Positions 63,411 through 64,000 of a stretch of DNA of 64,000 nucleotides are shown one piece after another. Each line of letters begins with the position of its first letter. The stretch's first letter is position 1. This DNA is from Diplonema papillatum (lineage: Eukaryota > Euglenozoa > Diplonemea > Diplonemida > Diplonemidae): contig JAPJBO010000295.1 in assembly GCA_030068145.1 (NCBI GenBank), positions 124,001 through 188,000 on the forward strand, in the 5' to 3' direction. The notes under the pieces were generated by a model, which saw only the letters and a list, made by a program, of their open reading frames with translations, made no database searches and was not told where the DNA came from. A program made the position numbers and the translations under genes.

Positions 63411-63638
63411 CGCTAACCCAAACAACTTCCGCCGGTAGAGAAACCTCGCCTAAAGAAATCAACTGCCTTCGGGTAGGCTAGTCTGACACTAGTTGTCGTC
63501 GGGAAAAAAAAAAAAAAAAAAAAAAAAAAGACGTTAACCCAAACAACTTCCGCCGGTAGAGAAATCTTGCCTAAAGGAATCAACTGCCTTCGGGTAGGCT
63601 AGTCTGACACTAGTTGTCGTCGGGAAAAAAAAAAAAAA
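63411..63638 (+). repeat. Two ~94-bp LINE/SINE tail units, each followed by poly(A)
   Basis: 63411-63503 plus A26, and 63530-63624 plus A14. The units are about 93 percent identical by eye. Each ends with two small hairpins (GCCT-TCGGGT-AGGC and CTAGT-CTGAC-ACTAG) followed by TTGTCGTCGGG and poly(A). They look like extremely short 3'-end insertions of one retroelement family. The hairpins could be the RT-recognition structure. They do not match the 3' end of the LINE just upstream. Confidence 0.8.
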
Positions 63639-64000
63639 CGGGGATTGCCTGCACGCGGAAAAGTCAGTCACGGCATGTAAGCGAAATGATGGAAAGGTTG
63701 AACGATTCAGCCGCGCGTGTGCTTTAGTTCGGCAGTCCTACTTCCAGTCGACAAGAAGGAAGGCCGACCTTTTCCGGAGCCACGCCCTACCCTCCCTGTC
63801 AGCACACGTACTGTCACGATGTTTCCAACCCGACCATTGGAAGCTGAACGCGGCCTACAACTCCTTAGCACCGACGCACAGAAACAGCAAAGGCGTGCGA
63901 GACTACACGGCTAGTGGAATTGGCTTTCGCCTGACGCGGATATCGGACTACTGCGACGCGCAGAGGACACGGGCCCACATCGCAGCGAGGCCGCACACCC
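63639..64000 (+). mobile_element. Second LINE of the same family, 5'-truncated, running off the window
   Basis: Begins directly after the 14-base A-run. From 63643 it encodes DCLHAEKSVTACKRNDGK, then QSYFQSTRRKADLFRSHALP and SLSAHVLSRCF, colinear with CLHADRRTRG...VYRSTRRKCAFFRSHVLPTLSMHCLSSCF of the LINE at 60.8-63.3 kb. The frame is open to 64000. Identity is about 45 percent at the protein level, so it is a distinct subfamily, not a duplicate. Confidence 0.85.

Overview
The window is nuclear DNA of a eukaryotic microbe, probably an alga or other protist. Genes are monocistronic and far apart. Two introns can be placed precisely by protein alignment, and there are long non-coding stretches, (AC)n microsatellites, LINEs and cut-and-paste DNA transposons. 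I cannot name the species. Nothing looks bacterial, organellar or viral.

Layout: 1-4.7 kb has no recognisable gene but holds a palindromic repeat. Then come a DCAF8-like WD40 protein (4.7-6.3 kb), threonine synthase (7.3-8.9 kb) and a kinesin-14 split by a 7.7-kb intron (10.2-19.7 kb). That intron carries a sense-oriented LINE with an unusual set of parts: an OTU protease remnant with a zinc finger, a Gln-rich ORF1, an in-frame UGA-CUA junction, an AlkB-like dioxygenase domain, a 2A-like peptide, an APE endonuclease and a reverse transcriptase. An unrecognised acidic/basic two-exon gene (22.1-24.4 kb) and a small coiled-coil ORF (25.7-26.4 kb) follow.

27.4-33.7 kb holds a very large gene. 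Its product appears to join a TRPM-type SLOG/LSDAT nucleotide-sensing fold to two SLATT-like 2TM modules and about 1,000 residues of helical repeats. Next are a small protein with a ubiquitin-like head and Ser-Pro tail (34.7-35.5 kb) and a cyclin-dependent kinase with its own ubiquitin-like N-terminus and a Tyr15-to-Phe change (36.1-37.4 kb).

37.5-47.4 kb is a nest of DNA transposons. An outer element bounded by inverted tandem arrays is split by a 7,476-bp element with a perfect 8-bp target duplication. Inside that lies a Mutator-like element bounded by its own inverted tandem arrays. 47.4-58 kb is mostly non-coding, with a near-perfect 290-bp inverted repeat, a long (AC)n tract and two weak exon candidates. 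A HEAT/ARM-like gene (58.0-60.4 kb) precedes a poly(A)-linked, head-to-tail series of LINE pieces that runs off the window end and recalls Zepp clusters of green algae.

The host genes do not form one pathway. The most interesting host gene is the SLOG-SLATT protein; the most interesting element is the AlkB/2A/OTU LINE.
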